NCBI GenBank assembly: GCA_023091735.1 | Contig: JALKBU010000131.1 | Span: 1-64,000 of the forward strand | Reading direction: 5' to 3' | Source: Trichomonas tenax | Taxonomy: Eukaryota; Parabasalia; Trichomonadida; Trichomonadidae | DNA length: 64,000 bases | In this document: positions 1 to 9,795 of the stretch, piece by piece | How the letters are laid out: each line of letters begins with the position of its first letter | Numbering within the stretch: position 1 is the stretch's first letter | Made by a program: the position numbers and the translations under genes | Notes under the pieces: model-generated | Databases searched by the model: none | Seen by the model: the letters and a program-made list of their open reading frames with translations, nothing else | Told to the model about the DNA's origin: nothing

Positions 1-273
1 CTCAAAGCAACAACGAAAACAAGAAAGTCTAAAAAGACTGAACAAGTTGATACAGGAGCAACGGAGGAAAAACCAGTTAAGCCAAAACGTAAGTGTACAG
101 AAAAACAATTGGCTGCACTTGCTGCAGAAAGACAGAAGAATCCGAGATGGATAAGTAAGCGTATGAGAGAAGCAGAGGAAGCTAAGAAGAAAGAAGAGGA
201 ACAGGCTAAAGCCCTTGAGGGACAAAGTCCCGAAGAAAAGAAGAAGCTTGAGGAAGAGAAGAAATCCGAATAA
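1..273 (+). CDS. Lysine/glutamate-rich protein, C-terminal 90 residues (5' end outside window)
   Basis: Frame 1 is open from the first base to TAA at 271-273. The visible 90 residues are highly charged: a basic N-terminal half containing KPKRKCTEKQLAALAAERQK, then an Ala/Glu/Lys-rich helix-forming tail ending KKLEEEKKSE. There is no membrane segment. It is followed after about 430 bp by two further small same-strand ORFs. Small basic proteins of this kind occur in trichomonad Maverick/Polinton elements, and the neighbours would fit the end of such an element, but no hallmark Maverick gene (polB, integrase, ATPase, capsid) lies in the window, so that assignment is inference only. A short basic chromatin-type protein is the alternative. 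Confidence 0.55.
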   Translation, partial: LKATTKTRKSKKTEQVDTGATEEKPVKPKRKCTEKQLAALAAERQKNPRWISKRMREAEEAKKKEEEQAKALEGQSPEEKKKLEEEKKSE

Positions 274-707
274 ATTTCTTTCATAACCACTAAAATTATT
301 ATTCAAAATTTCCTTACCCACATTTCCTTTCGCTTTCTTTTCTTAGTTAGTTAGTTTGTCATAAATTATTTTTTTCAAAAACTGAATAAATTTTATATAG
401 TCATTAGTTTCAAAATTAATTTTAACGTTAATTTTGTAAGCAATTCAAAAATTTATTTTCTATATGGGGACCCTAACTTGTAAAATTAACTCTATCGTAA
501 ATATATATCATTAATAAATTATTGGTTTTGTAATTTGTGAATTCAGTAATTATATAAAAAGATGTTCGCAGAACTCATGGTGTATATTTCATAACGAAAG
601 TTAGACATTATAATTATACTGTATGTGTTTGTGCTCAAACCTGGCGATTCATTTGTTTGAATATTAAACGTTTGTGTACTGATATAGTTATATTCCAAGG
701 ATATAGC
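274..707. other. AT-rich spacer without a recognised gene
   Basis: No convincing ORF is present. The stretch is poly-T/poly-A rich. A TCATTT hexamer at 649-654 resembles an initiator but lies about 55 bp before the first ATG of the next ORF. That ORF's frame stays open upstream through a TTG at 657. Confidence 0.4.
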
Positions 708-875
708 ATGAAGGATTTACAAACAATGGTAGGACAATCTGGTGTCACTGAAGATTGGCAAGATATATGGGATAAATACAAAACTTTAACGAACCCAAGA
801 TCTTATATGGAAATACATAACGTTGCTGGAAAAATAATAATGAAAGAAAGTGATCAACAACAAACACTATTTTAA
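708..875 (+). CDS. Small hypothetical protein (55 aa)
   Basis: ATG at 708 is the first methionine of an open frame that ends in TAA at 873-875. The frame is open upstream without an ATG to at least 640, so the true N-terminus is uncertain. The product is a small soluble protein with an acidic/aromatic middle (EDWQDIWDKYKTL) and no recognised domain. It sits between two other small same-strand ORFs spaced 60-430 bp apart, which may be one mobile element. Not identified. Confidence 0.35.
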   Translation: MKDLQTMVGQSGVTEDWQDIWDKYKTLTNPRSYMEIHNVAGKIIMKESDQQQTLF

Positions 876-937
876 TTTAATAATTTGACGTTGTAGAGCA
901 AAGTAAAAATACATTGTTTTAGTTTAAAATATATTAA

Positions 938-1222
938 ATGACAGATAATCAAGGTTTTTGGTATAGAATGAAAAGATATGGTTCTGGTGCTTGGAATAAA
1001 GTTAAAGATGTTGCTAAGAATAGTGGTGAGTATATTGGTCAAGCATATCATTTAGCTTCACCAGTTATAGATAACAAATTAATAAAAGCATCAGAAAATG
1101 GAAATCCTTGGGCTATAGCTGGACTAGCAGTAAAGAAAGGATTAGATTATGGAACATTTAACGAAAACATCCGAAAAATGCTTATTTGCTCCAGTAAATC
1201 CCCAAATCCACCCCTAATTTAA
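938..1222 (+). CDS. Small hypothetical protein (94 aa), C-terminus possibly replaced
   Basis: ATG at 938, TAA at 1220-1222. The first ~76 residues have normal composition: Gly/Trp-rich start (GFWYRMKRYGSGAWNKVKD), then an Ala/Leu-rich amphipathic region. The last ~18 residues (from about 1166) run into the TAAATCC-repeat spacer and read as non-coding sequence, so the original 3' end was probably lost at a rearrangement. The length and Gly-rich amphipathic character resemble small structural proteins of trichomonad Maverick elements; this is an impression, not a demonstrated match. With the ORFs at 1-273 and 708-875 it may be the remaining end of such an element. Confidence 0.4.
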   Translation: MTDNQGFWYRMKRYGSGAWNKVKDVAKNSGEYIGQAYHLASPVIDNKLIKASENGNPWAIAGLAVKKGLDYGTFNENIRKMLICSSKSPNPPLI

Positions 1223-1372
1223 TCGAGTAAATCCCTAAAAATCAACCAATTTCATCAAAATTCATTTTTTGGTTCAGCTTTTTCAGAAATGCCCTAAAAC
1301 TCACGAAAATCATTAATTTACCCCATTTCTTCGGGGTTTCACCCTTCATTTACTCGAGTAAATCCTCAAATT
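1188..1372. repeat. Spaced TAAATCC repeats with a 16-bp palindrome
   Basis: Copies of CNAGTAAATCC occur at about 1190, 1224 and 1354. The last lies in the perfect palindrome ATTTACTCGAGTAAAT at 1348-1363. A CCCCATTTCTTCGGGG hairpin lies next to it (about 1321-1336). This non-coding block follows the apparently truncated ORF ending at 1222 and may be a junction or the terminal region of a mobile element. Confidence 0.5.
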
Positions 1373-1454
1373 TTGAAGTTTTTTATGATTTCAAAAGCTA
1401 AACCAAAATTCCGCAAATGATTTAAAACCGTTATATAATCAGATTAAGACGAAA

Positions 1455-1587
1455 GAGCCAAAGCCCGCAGGGGGTTTGGTTCATTTATCCTAGCCCGAAG
1501 CTGAGCTTGCTCAGCGGAAAGGGCTCATTTGTGTGTGTTCATGAATCCTAAATCGGATCCGCAACGGCGATCACGCGAAGCGTGATC
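1455..1587. other. GC-rich block with three strong hairpins
   Basis: Three stems are directly readable. At 1455-1482 GAGCCAAA pairs with TTTGGTTC (one G-T wobble), enclosing a CCC/GGG pairing. At 1492-1525 AGCCC pairs with GGGCT around GAA/GGAAA internal loops, enclosing the perfect stem GCTGAGC/GCTCAGC with a 2-nt loop. At 1569-1587 GATCACGC/GCGTGATC is a perfect 8-bp stem with loop GAA. The base composition is clearly higher in GC than the flanks. It could be a structured RNA gene, a processing signal, or the end of a mobile element; the sequence alone does not decide. Confidence 0.5.
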
Positions 1588-1626
1588 AGATGCGCCATAT
1601 GTGTGTGTAGAGGCTCATTTGGGTGT

Positions 1627-2166
1627 TTACTTATCGTTAGCGCATGTGAAGTCAGCACGCGGAGCATCCATGAAGTTTGTGCGTTCACTTACTCCATCAC
1701 CGGGTTTATCCCAGCTTGCATAGTCCGGAGGATGATAGGACCAGAAGAGCTGATATGCGTTAAGAGGCGTACGTTCGATGCATGAATCGCCGAGCATATC
1801 GCAGTCGAGGACGTACTGGAGTGAGAAGTTGACGAACTTTCCTGCCCACCTTGAGACAGAGATTGTCATAGCAGATGTCACTGCTGGAGCCCAGCTGGAG
1901 CAGAGCTGAGTGACATCAAAGACTGGTAACTTCAAGTTTGATACTGATGGATAAACATCTGAGCCTTGTGCCTCTTCTTGTGTTCCTGCATGCATGTCGG
2001 GTGTTCTTTGTGAAATACCGTCAAAATCATTCTCACGATTGTGAGATTCGTGTTTATGGTCGTCTGAAATCATGCATGAATCAATCGACCCATCTATTTC
2101 TTCGTTGCTTGGTGCACAAACTATTCTTTCTTTCTTGTTTTGTATTCCGAGTTCTTGCCCCAACAA
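1627..2166 (-). pseudogene. Papain-family (C1A) cysteine protease N-terminal fragment, catalytic Cys replaced by Ser
   Basis: The frame has no ATG near its upstream end: a TAA lies at 2182-2184 and the first codon usable as a start is TTG. It codes about 179 residues. The middle segment, TQLCSSWAPAVTSAMTISVS followed by FSLQYVLDCD and a downstream Cys, lines up with the papain active-site region (QGxCGSCWAF, then LSxQxLxDC). The position of the catalytic Cys before Trp reads Ser. The reading frame stops at 1627 after about 85 further residues, before any catalytic His/Asn block, so only the N-terminal half of the mature domain is present. The missing start, missing C-terminal lobe and Ser substitution all point to a dead copy. 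Family assignment is from the motif; confidence is moderate. Confidence 0.5.
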
Positions 2167-2748
2167 TGCTAAGAAAGTAACTTAAGCTCAATGCAAGTAA
2201 ATTCAATCCTGAAACTTGCTTCTCGTATTCTCACAAAGGTTTCATCCTTTTATGGAATCAGATCGGGTGTTTCCATTAAAATTTCATGTGTTGGTCCCTC
2301 AGTAAACACCTACCACTTAGGCCCTTTCACTCTCCAACATTTTATGCGCGCTGCATCTTTTCCTGGAGCAACATGGTATTGGACAGTGATGGAAATGATG
2401 AAATTCTAAATGGTAATAAAGACCTCAAAAAAAATTAAACGGCTATCTCGACACCTTTGTCCGGTTCTGTAAGTGCAGTGTATCAAAAGCATTCGAAAAT
2501 TGTAAATAATGAGAGAACTGTCTTCGAACAATTTCGATTAAAAGGAAAACAATCGGTAGATAAAACAAATTCCCTTTTTATTTTTAATCAAGGTGGAGTC
2601 ACTCTGTCAGACAATAGTCTTTAAGCATATGAAAAGCGAACTAGCAACGATAATTTTAAGATTTTATTTTTTCAATGGTATTACAATATTTGTCACTTTT
2701 TAGAAGACAATTACCTTATTTTATACATTGTAAAACAAAATAAAATTT
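2167..2748. other. Spacer with short non-coding ORFs
   Basis: Slightly GC-richer than usual up to about 2410, with short ORFs on both strands but no recognisable protein. The last 150 bp is AT-rich promoter-like sequence before the hydrolase gene. Confidence 0.35.
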
Positions 2749-2786
2749 TTGATGCTGTTAAATTGGAGAAAAGTGTTGCTTTTATT

Positions 2787-2792
2787 TCATAC
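2787..2792 (+). promoter_or_regulatory. Initiator-like TCATAC, 5-nt leader
   Basis: TCATAC fits the trichomonad initiator TCA(+1)YW. With +1 at A2789 the ATG at 2794 follows after 5 bases. This supports 2794 rather than the upstream in-frame ATG at 2752 as the start. Confidence 0.55.
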
Positions 2793-2793
2793 A

Positions 2794-3699
2794 ATGGATA
2801 TTGAAGAAGTAAATTGGTCCGCAGAGTTGGATGGTGAAAACTTTGAGCTTCCTTTAGATAACACCCATGTCCACGGCTGCCACTGGCGCTGTAACAACGG
2901 GGAAGCTAAATACGTTCTCTTGTTTTTGCATGGTTTGTGCTCTACTGTCGGCTTCAATGCGAACATGCTGCGCGAAATACCGAACCATAACGGTTCTGCG
3001 CTCGCTACTGACCATATTGGATCCGGATGGTCACCTGGTTCGAAATCTCATACATCAATAGACCAAATCTGCAGAGAGACGACGGAATTGATAAGATACG
3101 CTGAGTCTCTGTACCCCAACACTCCGATATTCCTGTTCGGACATTCTCTTGGTGGCCTCACTGCGTGCAAATACACATTGATGCATTCTCCTGAAGTAGA
3201 TAGGTTATCGGGACTCATTCTCCACGCACCATGGTTAGAGACAACAGGTGGATTAAAGCAGTCTTTCGTTATGAAAACATTTTTGAATATTACTTCGTTA
3301 GTTTGTCCAAGACTGCAACTCAACACAGGACTCGATGTCACGAAGTCTGTTTACCACGATGGTTATAAGGAGACTGTTCTCAATTCTCCGCACATAAATA
3401 AAGCAATTACGCCTGTGCTCCTTAAATCAGTCTTCGAGTCGATGAATTACATCAAGGCCAACACACAGAACTTCCCAAAAGGACTTCCTCTCCTCTTCAT
3501 GCAAGGAATGTTGGATAATCTCGTGAATCCTGTTAACAACGTCGCTTGGGCTGAGTCTGTTCAGAATATCAATGGCGATGACATTGTTTCCATTGCTAAA
3601 TTCGAAGATGGACCACACGATATCACAAAGTTCAAGACAAGAAAGAAGGCCCTTGAGATAATGTTCGGATTCATCACAAAGATCATCACCAAGGAGTGA
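2794..3699 (+). CDS. Alpha/beta hydrolase, monoacylglycerol-lipase-like (serine hydrolase)
   Basis: The 301-residue protein has the full alpha/beta-hydrolase fold signature of the Hydrolase_4/monoglyceride lipase group. It has an early HG loop (FLHGLCST), the nucleophile elbow GHSLGG with Ser at about residue 118, an acid in GMLDNLVNP (Asp about 241) and the catalytic His in DGPHDITK (about 275). Members cleave ester bonds of monoacylglycerols or lysophospholipids; substrate here is inferred from the family only. There is no signal peptide or membrane segment, so it is probably cytosolic. ATG 2794 was chosen over 2752 because an initiator-like TCATAC ends two bases before it and trichomonad leaders are very short. 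It is a single gene with no same-strand partner; GC content is clearly higher than the spacers. Confidence 0.85.
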   Translation: MDIEEVNWSAELDGENFELPLDNTHVHGCHWRCNNGEAKYVLLFLHGLCSTVGFNANMLREIPNHNGSALATDHIGSGWSPGSKSHTSIDQICRETTELIRYAESLYPNTPIFLFGHSLGGLTACKYTLMHSPEVDRLSGLILHAPWLETTGGLKQSFVMKTFLNITSLVCPRLQLNTGLDVTKSVYHDGYKETVLNSPHINKAITPVLLKSVFESMNYIKANTQNFPKGLPLLFMQGMLDNLVNPVNNVAWAESVQNINGDDIVSIAKFEDGPHDITKFKTRKKALEIMFGFITKIITKE

Positions 3700-4218
3700 T
3701 TTTTTATCAACACAGCCAATAATATTATTTGTTTTTATCACATTTTGTAAAGTTCACATTCGATTCATTCATTTTTCATCCTTCTACATCTCTTTCTTTA
3801 ATATTTTTATACGATTTGATCATGAATTTAATAATTACTTTGTTTGATCATCACAACAAAGGATTCACATATTCATTGTCGTGCAATCCGAAATGTGAAA
3901 CTTCCAATCCTACTTTTTACCGGTTTTTTATTGCTTCTTTTTTTTTTTAAGGAATTCATGAGCCACAACATATCCCAATAATCAAGTCACCATCTTACCA
4001 TGTCGAAGAACAACTATTTATATAATCAAAATGTCAGAATTATCATATTTGCAAAATATTTAAAGCAGAAAAAATGAAATTAAGCAAAATGTTTATGGTA
4101 AAAACGATACCATTAAAGAATAGAATATGTTTGTAATATAAATATGATCACATATCGAGATGAGAAAAAAAATTCTAATAATAAGATGATTGAAAGAATT
4201 TTCGTATAGAAATATTCT
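3700..4218. other. AT-rich spacer, no gene seen
   Basis: Poly-T-rich tracts and short chance ORFs on both strands; no supported feature. Confidence 0.4.
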
Positions 4219-4425
4219 TTAGTCTTTAAAGGATAGTGCAAGCGAGGTTGTACTTGTTGATGTGGTCCGAGAGAGGCCGTTGTATCCGCCATTAACACAA
4301 TATGTGACTTCGTTGCAGGAAGCACCTCTGTTGCACATAGCGTTCATGCCTGATAGTTGGAACGAAAACAAAGTGGTCCTTGCGCGAACGAACTTTGGAC
4401 TCAGAGAGTAAGAAAAGAAAAAATA
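4219..4425 (-). pseudogene. GC-richer gene relic, Cys- and Ser/Thr-rich C-terminus
   Basis: A block with coding-like base composition stands out from its AT-rich flanks. On the minus strand one frame runs from about 4440 to TAA at 4219-4221 and reads a Cys-containing stretch (MNAMCNRGASCNEVTYCVNG) and then a Ser/Thr-rich end. An internal ATG lies at about 4345, but no initiator-like hexamer precedes it and the frame is open upstream. It looks like the tail of a lost gene rather than a whole one. Product not recognised. Confidence 0.3.
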
Positions 4426-6526
4426 AAATTTAGAAAAAAGAATTCACGATTATTTCCCCCTCAAAAAAACCGATTGAAATTTGATTTTCAACCAACTATA
4501 TATATTGAGTAAGAATTTGAAAATGAAAAATAATGCTTTCACGCCCATAGAAATGCTTTGAAACAATTTTTTGAATATGTTCATCGTATATTTATATGTT
4601 TAGTCCAAAAACATCAAAATTTTTGAAAATCAATATGTGTGAAAATTGTCACTTTTATCGATCTGTCTGGCAAATAATCTTTATCCATTGAAAAATGTAA
4701 AAACCAAAAAATCTAAAATTGGTTTAATATTCGCTTCTTTATATTGAATAAATGGCGATTATTAATATGTCGTTAATTGATAATTGGAGGATAACGAGAA
4801 ATGGTTGAGCAAATTGTTTTTATGATATAAATCGGTTTTGCTCATGTCAATGGAGATGTTTATAGGACTAAATTTGAAAAATATTCATCAGAAAATTGAA
4901 AGCACCTTTTGAAAATTGAAGTACTGTGTTTCGATCTAAAAACTGATCGGCTTAAATATGCCTTATATAACGGAATTTGAAATTTTAAAAATTGAAAGGC
5001 AATTGCTATCGTTGTAAGGCATTTTATACCGCAGAAAATATCATTACTGATATGTTTCTAATATATGTGGTTGATAACGAATATAACGGTAATCATTCAA
5101 AAATTCAGAACGTTGAGATTCTATGATCAATTATGTATTACTTTTAATATTATATCATAAAAATTTGTTCCAAAAGTGACCATTTTCAACTGTCACAGAC
5201 AATATAATCGACAATTTTAGCTTAAAATCTTTTGGATATTATTGCATATGTATATGTAAATTTGTGTTCTGAAGGATTTTTGTCGCGATATTGATCATTT
5301 TTATTAATGATCACATTTTGATTGATTTTGAAATTTTATTTTTTATAAGTGCAACATCAATAATTTTAATATCTAGATCCTGCTTAGCTTATATCTTAAA
5401 GCATTAATGCTAATCACTTTATTTAAAAAATCATAATTTATCCAAAATTACATCTTCGTGTTCATGATATTAAAAATATAGATAATAGCAAATCGAATTT
5501 TATTACAAAAACGTTAGAGAAGCAAAATATATTTTCAGAAAACAAAAAGAATTTTATTAAAACTCGAAAACAAGTAGATGGAGTAGATCATATCTGTAAG
5601 TGGCTTTCATGGGCTTTCGGCTTAAGTTGTTATATGCTTAATAAAATAGAAAAAGATATTTTGTTGTATCATCTGTTTGTGACATCAGATCTGCGGGGTA
5701 ATTCGAGAAGAAATCAATTCAAAATCGATGGATAAGAAGCACATCCTTTTCATTGATATTTGACTCTAAAAAAAATACCGATGTCATAATATTGCTGAGA
5801 ATTATGATCTTTATAGAGATGCTTTTAATATAGTAACATAATTTTGAGTATGCGATCGACTTTGAGAAAGGCTAATCGCAATTGATCGAGAATGTCTATC
5901 GAAATATGGAGTCAACAAAATGTTTTATTGATCTCTGTGTGATGAATAGGAAGCGCCTTAACAAGAGAGTGCTTAAAAAGCAATATATATCATATCAAAA
6001 TTTGAAATATAAATATTTTGTATATTTAATAGCAAAAATTTAATCCACGTCTAAAATATATCTGAAATTATGATTTAAAATTACCAATTAACAATCAGAA
6101 AATGAAATTTCGAACAAAATTGATCAAAGAAAATAATTTTTTCCGCTTATAATCATCTTTAATTTCTCAAAATCATCAAATACCATTGCATTTCTAACAA
6201 AGATATAACTTCTCCTAGCCTCACAAAAGCGAGCAAAAACCAAATCGCAAAGAGAAAACTTAAATATATCTATAATATCAAATATATCCTATATTGTCAA
6301 TGACAATACAACATATGCCTAAAAGATTTAGAATCATGGTGATGTATGCAGTGGATTACCTGAAAAAAATTTCAGAAAGGAAGACAACTGATATTCTGTT
6401 AATATCAGATCTTTTGATTAAGAAAAAAAATCGACCAAAATCCGAGGACTCTTCTCGATAGTAATAAAAATTTACGAGTTAATTAAACACGATAGAACTA
6501 ACATTTTATCAAACAAAATAACATGA
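4426..6526. other. 2.1-kb AT-rich region, no gene seen
   Basis: Stops are dense in all six frames. I see no terminal inverted repeats, tandem arrays or structured blocks, only A/T-rich simple sequence. Confidence 0.45.
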
Positions 6527-6775
6527 TTAGGCACTATTCATAACAATTGGGATTGACTTCTTGTTAGAAACAAGAGAGTTGATAGCAGACGCCTTAAAGA
6601 GGAGTGCTGCAGGTTGGCTTAAAATCGGAGGAACGAATACCCTCTGGTTAGAGATTGGCGCTGAAGGCCTTTGTAATCTTTTCGCGATTTCTGCAGGATT
6701 TGCGGTAAACGTCTTGTTGTTGGATTTAGAGTGTTTAGATTCGATGTCGGATGGTGAAGTTTTAGCGCAGTCCAT
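6527..6775 (-). CDS. Small Ser/Pro/Asn-rich hypothetical protein (82 aa)
   Basis: ATG at 6773-6775 to TAA at 6527-6529. Three points favour this minus frame over the overlapping plus-strand ORF (6561-6941). An initiator-like TCATAA at 6792-6787 gives a 15-nt leader, the start is a true ATG, and the raised GC content coincides with this ORF rather than the plus one. The protein is soluble, with a Ser/Lys-rich N-terminus, a central AEIAKRLQRPSAPISNQRVF stretch and a hydrophobic-Pro region PPILSQPAALLF. No domain is recognised. Isolated in a large AT-rich spacer. Confidence 0.6.
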   Translation of the reverse strand: MDCAKTSPSDIESKHSKSNNKTFTANPAEIAKRLQRPSAPISNQRVFVPPILSQPAALLFKASAINSLVSNKKSIPIVMNSA

Positions 6776-7816
6776 GATAAATAATTTTATGAAATTTCAA
6801 AACCGCTTTTTGTCACATAAAACTTTATTTGTAAAGTTCTCAAAATACCAGTTATGGCCTTCAATTCAATTGGAAAAATTGAGAAAGATTAAAAACCATA
6901 CATGCAAAATCATTTTTGGATCAATAAAAACAGGATTTTAATTTGTTAGTAAGTTCAAAAATTGAGGACTTTGTTTATTCGGCCAAAAAGTGCCAAATTT
7001 AGATATTGTGATTTACAGATGATTTTACCAGGGGTGTTAGTTATAACCGCTATTCTTTCTCAATTTGTTTTTTTACGATTGAAAATTTCGTCTTTTTAAA
7101 TCATAAAATCTTATTATATAAACTATTTCAAGCACATAGTTCAGTTTTTATGTAACGTTCGAGAAAAATTAAAAGTGACAAAACTTTTTTCTGACTACAA
7201 TACTCTATATCTGGAATAAATTTAAATTATTCACTTTAATTTTTTATGTAAAATTTTTTCAATAGTATTCTTTCAAATATCGTCACTTTTTTTGATTATA
7301 ATTTTCAATTATGCAAATTTTCATAATAAAAACAGGCTTACCACGCCATACCATGCTCGAATTCATCGAAATCTTACGCAGGAACTCAATTTTCATTATT
7401 TTTTATTGATTTTCAAAATTTGTACCTTACAACTTTCGCCATCACAATGTAGTGCTCATATAATACACAAATACCAAAGAAATGGTCCATTATCTCTAAT
7501 ATTTTTAATAAATTCAATATTTATTGTTACCTTCTATTTTAAAGTTGCCAATGAGTTTTTCATACCCTATAGATGTTATCACATGAAGCATAACTACATT
7601 TATTGATATGATTCAAATTGATTACAATCGAAATCGTTATTCTGGACTTAGATATTGTTCAAACTTCAGAAAAATCATTGTCAATGATATTTCCAAAAGC
7701 AAATATCAAATTGATATTTCAATATTGTTTGATAAAAATTAAATGTGAATTCAGCAATATGAACACGTTCAATGAATTACATGATCAAACAGTATAAATG
7801 CTTTTTAATTCATTCC
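6776..7816. other. AT-rich spacer, no gene seen
   Basis: Contains only low-complexity ORFs with Asn/Ile/Phe/Lys-rich translations (for example 7292-7606). Nothing supported beyond the initiator at 6787-6792. Confidence 0.4.
6787..6792 (-). promoter_or_regulatory. Initiator-like TCATAA for the gene at 6527-6775
   Basis: Read on the minus strand, TCATAA places +1 at 6790, 15 bases before the ATG, matching the trichomonad TCAYW initiator and its usual short leader. Confidence 0.5.
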
Positions 7817-8772
7817 TCATAGCAATGAATAATCATCTTCAATTAAATCATTACCATCATAAATTGCATTGTGCTTTACACATTTACTGTTAGTATTGCA
7901 AATAGGCGTTCCACATTTAGTACATGCATTAGCACCTATTTCATGAATTTGATAAAGTAAGTCGATCCATAATAGGCAGCAATGCTGTCATATCAAAATT
8001 CGATTGAAAGTTACGGGTCTACATTCGGGAAACAAGTGAAATACTTTACAAATCGCAGATCTCCATTTATGATTGTCTGAACAAATATATCAGAATCATA
8101 TTTAGTTCTAAGTTTTTTTTTCTTTTGCTGCAAAGTGAATTGTATCGCAGAAATTTCTTCTCTAATTGCCCAATCAAGAGCAATTTTATATTCATTTTTC
8201 CGAATTATTTTAAAGTCTTTGTATAGTTGGGCAAAGCAAGCAGGAGATTTACTGTGTTTCTTGAGATTATCAATGCATGTTTGCTTAACAAGATCAAAAA
8301 TTGAAGTCTTCTCTGTTTTATATTGAAGATCTTCATTTGTTTCAAGAATGGAGAGTATAGATGAAAATTCTTCGTTTTGGTGTCTAAGTGCAGCAATTTC
8401 TGTCTCCAATTCATTGAGTTTTTCATGATTTTGGTATTCAACATCAATGACTGATTGCGATAAATAATTGATTGATCTGACAATGTCACTAAAGCATTAA
8501 TGTTATTGCAACGAGCAAGAAGTCAATAACTTTGGGACTTCTTGTTTTCTCGTTTCCGAACATTACAGAGAATATAGAAAACATATCATCATCTCTGTAA
8601 TGTTCTTTTCCATTTTTCGAGAATTAAAATTTGCTTCTTCGGCACTCAGTATTATAGACTTAAGGTAGTGTATCAAATATTTCGGCTTTAAATCGAACGC
8701 AGTACCATCTGCTCTCATCTGATGAATGATCTGCGACATTTGTTTTTTGTCGATTTTCTTTTTGGTACTCAT
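7817..8772 (-). pseudogene. Frameshifted coiled-coil protein gene with C-terminal Cys motif
   Basis: One gene is spread over several minus-strand frames. It starts at ATG 8770-8772 (MSTKKKIDKKQMSQIIHQMR). It shifts near 8590 into a frame reading DDMFSIFSVMFGNEKTRSPK. It shifts again near 8515 (NNINALVTLSDQSIIYRNQ) and near 8450 into a coiled-coil frame (NELETEIAALRHQNEEFSSI) that is open to a TAA at 8011. Beyond that a further frame gives CTKCGTPICNTNSKCVKHNA, a CxxC-type cluster, ending at TGA 7817-7819. At least four frame changes mean it cannot be expressed as one protein. Order: helical N-terminus, coiled coil, Cys-rich tail; a lineage-specific unknown family. Confidence 0.6.
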
Positions 8773-9778
8773 TGATAAAAAAAAACACTTTTTAGTTGAT
8801 CATCAAAAATGAATTTTACGTTCAATAACTAAATGACCATCATATAATATTGTATCTATTATTGCAAAGAATTTATCATAGTTAGATTGTCGAATTATCG
8901 GTCTGGATTTTTTTTTACTTGAGAATATCCTTTCGAAAATGACACATTTAGTGAAACATTTTCACTAAGAAAACAATCAATAAGAATATGTGAAGAAATG
9001 GAATGTATCGAATGTTATCAATAGAACTTTAAAGCAGCACATCTTGTGCATTGAAAATGTTTTTAATGATTTCAGTATCCTTCTGTACTCATATTACTTT
9101 TATCAAATATAAAAAAGAATTCTTCCATGTATTATATAGATGCATAGACTTAATGAAAGTCGCTTTTATGTATACTTATTTTCTAAACGAAGTTCTAAAT
9201 AAATCTATGCATTTGCTTTGCACGTAAGTCTTCATTTTCTCCCAATTCATTAAATTGCATCAATGAATTGAAATAACAAAAAAAAAAAAAAAAAAAAAAG
9301 ATTTCATAGACATCAAAATCACATTAATCGAAGAATCAGAGCATATTGGCTCAAGCCATTACATTTCTAAACATACCAAAGTTAAATTGTCAGTTAGTAA
9401 TGGCAAATTTTTTCTAGCATGCGATTTATTGCTTTCAATTTAAACTTTGTTAGTAAATCGCAAATTTTTCTTGCATTAAGGATGTTAATCCATAATACAG
9501 TATTTTTATTCCTCTGCATAAAAATTGAGAGTTTTCAAAATGTTTTCCAGCAGTTACTCTCAATGCACTAACGTACACTTTCAAACTCATAGAATTTTTT
9601 CTTATGGCCGAAAATTTTTGATGAGATTTTAAATTAACAGTTTTAAGTCACAACAAAAGCCCATCATCTGTAGATTTATGCAACAGCAAATTGACAGAAC
9701 CAAAAATAAAAAATTTGATGTGTGGAAATAATTTTTGTTGATACCTAAAATTTTTTTTTCATAGCACTTTTATTGACT
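8773..9778. other. AT-rich spacer with a poly-A tract
   Basis: No gene. An uninterrupted run of about 21 A lies at 9279-9299; nothing retroposon-like (no ORF or target duplication) is visible next to it. Confidence 0.4.
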
Positions 9779-9784
9779 TCATTT
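9779..9784 (+). promoter_or_regulatory. Initiator-like TCATTT for the tRNase Z gene
   Basis: TCATTT puts +1 at 9781 and a 15-nt leader before ATG 9796. Confidence 0.5.
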
Positions 9785-9795
9785 TCAATTAAGTA

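Noticed and set aside
1455..1587. Hammerhead or HDV-like ribozyme
   Set aside because: The stems resemble a compact fold, but the CTGATGA/GAAA hammerhead core and an HDV-type double-pseudoknot layout are not present.
7292..7606. ORF of 104 codons in the AT-rich spacer
   Set aside because: The low-complexity Asn/Ile/Phe/Lys composition, lack of an initiator and no family resemblance make it chance.
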